DNA of 64,000 nucleotides from Ephydatia muelleri. Taxonomy: Eukaryota > Porifera > Demospongiae > Spongillida > Spongillidae. This document shows, one piece after another, positions 59,660 through 64,000 of the stretch; the first letter of the stretch is position 1, and each line of letters begins with the position of its first letter. A model generated the notes under the pieces. The model was not told the origin of the DNA, did no database searches, and worked only from the letters and a program-made list of their open reading frames with translations. The stretch covers positions 10,848,163-10,912,162 of the forward strand of contig JABACO010000003.1 in assembly GCA_013339895.1 (NCBI GenBank), read 5' to 3'. The position numbers and the translations under genes are program-made.

Positions 59660-60494
59660 CCGGTTCGGTTCAAAACGGCCACATCTTCAGATAGGAGTGT
59701 CCAAATCGGTTCAAAAGAGGTACATATGTAGAAGGGTCCTACCGCTATTGATTTGTTCTGTTCGTTAATTTTTGCTTATCCGTTATGGAGATACTAGTGT
59801 GCAAAGAAATTGCATATTTCCCGGGCGTTACGCGCCATTAACATATTACGACTGGCTTCGAGGACGTCCTCGTAATAAGTTAATGGCGCGTAACGCCCGG
59901 GAAATATGCAATTTCTTTGCACACTTGTATCTCCATAACGGATAAGCAAAAATTAACGAACAGAACAAATCAATAGCGGTAGGACCCTTCTACATAGGTA
60001 CCTATACTGAACCGATTTGGACACTCCTACCTGAAGATGTGGCCGTTTAGAACCCTAGTGGGTATCGGACCTTGAGACGTCGATACCCCGCATATGTAAG
60101 ACACCAAAATGGATTTTCACATATAGTAATGGTGTGTTATGTTGTGTTAAAAATAGGAACCCGTTAGCGTTAATATTTCGGAAGATGTATCGATTTAAAT
60201 TTTATGTTATAAAATAAAATCCACAAGATCCATTTTCGTATAGAATGTTCCATATGCGAATTTGAAACTAAAAGCTGTTATTTATTCAGTATATGAATCT
60301 ACTTCCGAGGGCATTTTTTTTGTCCGACAGTATCTGCTCAATCACAGCAGGTGTTTTAACGAAACTCTGCATATGTAATGCAATAAGTGTGAAGAGTGGC
60401 GTGGGGGTATTCTTTTTTACATCGGTCTTACCAAATATCTATGGCGTTATTTTGAGTATACCTTTTTTGTCCGACAGTTTCGTCTATTCATTGC

Positions 60495-61430
60495 GTGCTA
60501 CATAATACAGACCTGAATTTCCTCATCACTAGATGGTTGGTAAGTGGCGTGACCGTATTTTCATTAGCTACAAATGCGTATATGAGTGTATGCGCTTTTT
60601 CAAAGGTGATGGGAAAAGATAAATTCCGATTAGGACGTCATCGGAAGAACGAGCAGGACGCTCGTGTACAGCTTGTTTCAATCCCACGCAAACCAGTCGC
60701 TGTACATGTGTCTCCGGGGCTTAGTGTCACCACTTCTCTGGATCCAGAACCGCAGGTATGTTTAGATGACTACTAAATTTACAAGTACAAGTAATGCTGC
60801 TATGGTTCATCAGTATCTAGGGCATTACATGTTTAAAGAAATTATAAAGTCACATTATGCCACAGCTCCCTCTTCCAGTACAGTTGAGCATCGTGATCCA
60901 CTCACCTATGAGGAGATTAACTCTCTTACATATTCAGCAGGTTATGTACCCCGTGCAATAAAAAGGAAGTTGCAAAAACAGAAATCATGTCCCTTGACGA
61001 AAGATTTACTACTCTGCATTGATGACATGATTGATTCTGAAGGGATGATAAATAATGGTTCAAGGGACTGGCTTGAACTAGTGGACCGTGGTGGTCTAAC
61101 ATGCATCAATAGTTTAACATTAGAATTTTTTTAGCAATGGAGCTGGAGCTTCGTAGCAATTTTCAGGTTCTTCAACAAGGAGATTTCATTGAACAAGCAA
61201 CGTCAGCTATTAAGAGCAATGAAGATGTTCTGTTTTTTGGTCAATGCTTAGTGCTGAGTGGGATGAGACCTCCGCTACCAACTTGTTTGACAGAATAATT
61301 CATGTGTGGATTACAATTCGCGCCGGGATTTTCCTATGCAAGTGCATGGATTGAGAGGTTCAAAAATGCAAAGAAAATATCCACCCAAAAATCGAAAGGC
61401 CTCAGGAAACAATTGTAATAGTTACTATTG
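60495..61430 (+). pseudogene. Broken transposon-derived multicopy protein
   Basis: Overlapping frames give KDKFRLGRHRKNEQDARVQL (60495-60776), then LTYEEINSLTYSAGYVPRAI and SRDWLELVDRGGLTCINSLT (60766-61134). Fragments after a stop read MELELRSNF (61137 on) and RIIHVWITIR (about 61290-61330). GYVPRAI...GGLT...F followed by ME-LR and VTIRGFS-like blocks recalls the C-terminal halves of uncharacterised multicopy proteins in sponges and cnidarians; this is memory only. Frame changes and a stop after LEFF break it. It exists only in the right arm. Confidence 0.5.
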
Positions 61431-62251
61431 TAATGTTAAGTCTTTTTGTTTATTTATTTATATGTATCTTTGTTATGTTTCTCAGTTGTGCTTTTACATA
61501 ATATGAATATGAAATGTGAAATGTACAGTGGAATGAGGAAACTGCGGCGTTTGTACTCACAGAGATAATGTATTGGTTATACGCGTACTGGTCGATCAAC
61601 TTGTAAGGATTCAGGTGCGGATGGCAGGCGTTACCTAGCGATAATTGGCTCGTTTCCAATCCCTCTATATATTATCTCTGCATGTATATATAAATAGTAA
61701 AAACAACAGTGACGTAATAACTCTATCTATGAAATACTCAATTGAAAATCTTATCCCAATATCGGTATAAAAAGGTATTCGAATAATGGGCTGCTGACTA
61801 AGTACCTCCGAATGGAGAAACATAAACCGAATAGATAAAATTCACTAATCGATTTTTCCGAGTAATGCTAAGTTGCTATTCGAACGGATAGGTTTTTGCG
61901 AATATCCGGATAACCCGAAAACCTGATAACCGGTTACACTCAGTGCACGGCTCTATAACTGCTATATACTTGAAATTGCTGTCCAGCAGTATGGCTGTTG
62001 AACGTCTAATACTTATAGCTGCAGTAGCTATAGAGTCGATTACAAGTATAGATGAAAGTCATTGCTGGCTCAAGGGCTTTGGCAAAGGATTTTGCGTGTG
62101 AACCTCGCAGTCCTGAGGACCAACACCACCAAGAGCTTAGGGTCAGGATTTGTAGAATAAGGGGGAGAATAACGCATCACTGTATGTATACCCGTATAGC
62201 ATGACAATCAAACAACTGAATACTCAGTATTTGCATGTGTATTTATAATTA

Positions 62252-63342
62252 TTAAAACCATCGTCCCGTACTGGGGGCACCTGCTATGACTGGTGCGGCT
62301 GCAGGGATAGCTGTGATTGCCACGACTGTACGAATAGCTGTGCTTTCTGAGATTGTAGGAGCAGCTGCGGTTGCTCTGATAGAAGGCTTAGTGCTGGGAT
62401 GGGAACCGGTACGGGCGGGGCCAGGGGCGGGACCAAGCCCGATGCGCATGCGCAGTCCGCCTGGAGCACCGGCAGCTTTTGGTCGGGTAGTATGTCGCCG
62501 GATAGTTTCACCTTTAGGAGAGTGATAAGTGATACATACGACACAGGACACTGCATGGACTCACTCTTGCAGCCACTCTGACCGTCGGAGACAAATCCAA
62601 CTGCGCAACTACATACTACGCTGCTGGAGTTTGTTGCTATGCAGACACACGCTGAATCGGCCGCCGACAAGAGGCCATTATTCGGGCCCTGGATTACTCC
62701 TGCCAAACGTCGACCTGTATGCACTCTGGCGGGACTTTTTCTTGCACCTGCGGGATTGGCGACTGAAGACAGAAGAGTGGGACCCATCGCCTTCCGTTGG
62801 ATGCACTCTGCAAATTAAGATATGCAAGCCAGACAAATGCGGTGCATGCAAATTGGGGACGAGGGGCAGCGTCACGTCCTTCCTCGTCCCCAAGCTTAAG
62901 TACAGCTGCATCGCATAGATAGTGTACAGTAAGACAGGTATTTGTATGAAATGCAAATTTTCTAATCGTACACACATGCAGGGTAGGCGCGACGACTACT
63001 GTACCTGAGTGAAACATGCATGCTACTGGGACTTACGGCAGGACCCGGGGTTTTCGTCCTGACCACCTGCGCAGTTGTTCTGTCCATCGCACACCTGTTG
63101 CTGCGAGATACATTCGCGATCGATTCCTGTTCCGCGAGCGCAATCAAATTGTCCTTGCATGCTGGCACCCTGCTGCACGCGTGTACCATGGGGGGGAAAG
63201 AAAAATAGATCAGACAATATAAGATAGCCGTCCATAACCGGTCGAAGGTGATCATTCGAAGCTAATGATTACCTTCAACATGGAACCATACCAGGCTCAA
63301 GGCGATAACAACACCGGCAACACGTACTGTTGAGAAAAACAT
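62252..63342 (-). pseudogene. LDLa/EGF secreted protein, right-arm copy, frame disrupted
   Basis: Mirror exons are 63273-63342, 63037-63172, 62565-62807 and 62252-62511. Signal peptide, LDLa cysteines (CDGQNNCAGGQDENPGSC) and EGF-like part (SACVCIATNSSSVVCSC) are all present. Exon 2 has four extra bases (TGCA, about 63158-63161) just after the first LDLa cysteine, which shifts the frame if the same acceptor is used. Exon 3 lacks 15 bases of the alanine run. Exon 4 has 10 extra bases (about 62474-62483), so its tail is read in an Ala/Thr/Pro-rich frame ending STGRWF. It could still be functional with an alternative exon 2 acceptor or if the extra bases are sequencing errors. Confidence 0.65.
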
Positions 63343-63403
63343 GATTAATTTCAAGTTTATGAATGCAGACCACTGCATGCATGGTATTTATAATCAATAA
63401 TAT

Positions 63404-63642
63404 GAGATCGTATCCGCTAAAAGGGGGAGGGGGGACCTAACGCATACATGATAAAGTTTCAAGTACGTGCAATATAAATGTAGCGATGGCTAATTAAAAA
63501 TTCAGCAGTTACAACTCCATGACAAGTACTTCGATTCTCAGTGCGTAAGAAGCAATGTGTAGAAGACATTTCAGACTTCTATCAAAAAAGCTGAAATCTT
63601 GAAAAAAACATGCGTTAGATCCCATTTCGCGGAAACGATCCC
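63404..63642. mobile_element. MITE, GATCGTT/GGTCCCTTTT family, mirror of 44571-44815
   Basis: It begins GAGATCGTATCCGCT and ends GCGGAAACGATCCC, with AAGTCTGAAATGTC-type interior on the reverse strand. It differs from the left-arm copy by substitutions and small indels. Confidence 0.85.
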
Positions 63643-63894
63643 AAACATGTACCGCATACCCCAGAGGCGGGGGACATGATTAAGTTCAATGACAGACCGT
63701 GCCAAGTAAACATTTGGCATAGAAGCAGATTGTCCTTCACAAGCTACGTGTGCCTCTTGTGCCCCTCCCAGGGCAAGGGCATGCGTGTGTGTCCTGGACG
63801 CAATATAACATCAAAGCAGTCCACCGATCGATATGAGCACCTGTTGCCAAAACATTGGCTTTTCAGTGGTTATGGCGAAGGAATGTGATGCAAA

Positions 63895-63992
63895 AACAGA
63901 TTGATGCATGTCAAATCGATAATAGGGCACTCGTTTTTTTGAAAAACGAGTGCCTTTTTATTGATTTCTATAGTGACATGCATCAATCTGTT
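63895..63992. repeat. Foldback, mirror of 44219-44322
   Basis: ACAGATTGATGCATGTC is answered by GACATGCATCAATCTGT, with AACGAGTGCC at the centre. Small differences from the left copy confirm outer-arm divergence. Confidence 0.85.
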
Positions 63993-64000
63993 TTTGCTGT

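Larger units (their letters stand above)
57764..60251. mobile_element. Long foldback element, ATA target duplication, hosting a second transposon
   Basis: Both ends carry GGAACRTTCTATACGAAAAT with long inverted arms (CCACAAGA, TAACATAAAATTT, CGGGGTAYCGACGT) that continue to a symmetric centre near 59848 (GGGCGTTACGCGCCATTAAC and its mirror). ATA borders it at 57761-57763 and 60252-60254; the left arm holds the empty site (GCATATGCG, near 47165). Without the inner element at 57959-59659 it would be about 790 bp. It has no coding capacity of its own. Confidence 0.85.
52665..64000. repeat. Right arm of the giant inverted repeat, runs off the window
   Basis: It is the mirror of 44201-51715, enlarged by a 502-bp segment (55666-56167), a MITE (56792-56943), a nested transposon (57764-60251) and a transposon-derived gene region (about 60306-61930). 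The last bases still match the left arm, so the true end lies outside the window. Confidence 0.97.

Overview
This is eukaryotic, AT-rich DNA with spliced genes, short introns, microexons, many microsatellites and abundant small inverted-repeat transposons. The gene set (metazoan glycogen synthase, a RING/TRAF-type zinc-finger protein, a TRIM-filamin-NHL protein, a CARD-like protein, a secreted alpha-carbonic anhydrase and an LDLa/EGF secreted protein) indicates an animal. The compact introns and this repertoire are most like an early-branching animal such as a demosponge; that placement is inference.

Region 1 (1-8.3 kb): a 136-bp tandem duplication, then a strange, strictly plus-strand series of about 40 splice-donor-like motifs (AG-NNN-GTRAGT) spaced about 83 bp apart from 424 to 6145, with no coding ORF. 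It lies upstream of a small four-exon CARD-like gene (6971-8227) whose intron phases close perfectly.

Region 2 (9-30 kb, all minus strand): a MATH-less TRAF-like RING protein (9027-10526), a complete 19-exon glycogen synthase gene (12475-26976) whose introns are packed with mini- and microsatellites and a CACAG-ended MITE, and a TRIM-filamin-NHL protein (27689-29944). Three immune/ubiquitin-type proteins therefore flank a metabolic gene.

Region 3 (30-44 kb): gene-poor, with foldbacks, a (CA)n tract of about 260 bp, a (GTAT)n tract, one membrane-protein terminal exon (35801-36091), a chromodomain fragment (40723-41025) and pieces of a transposon-derived protein family.

Region 4 (44.2-64 kb): a giant inverted repeat centred near 52190 and still running at the right edge of the window. 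Each arm carries one alpha-carbonic anhydrase gene and one LDLa/EGF gene, mirror-imaged. The inner 3 kb of the arms looks identical, while the outer arms differ by substitutions, indels and transposon insertions. Comparing the arms gives filled and empty sites for three insertions: a CACAG MITE with TAC duplication, a 152-bp MITE with an 11-bp duplication, and a foldback element with ATA duplication that itself contains a Ginger-like integrase transposon bounded by CCGG.
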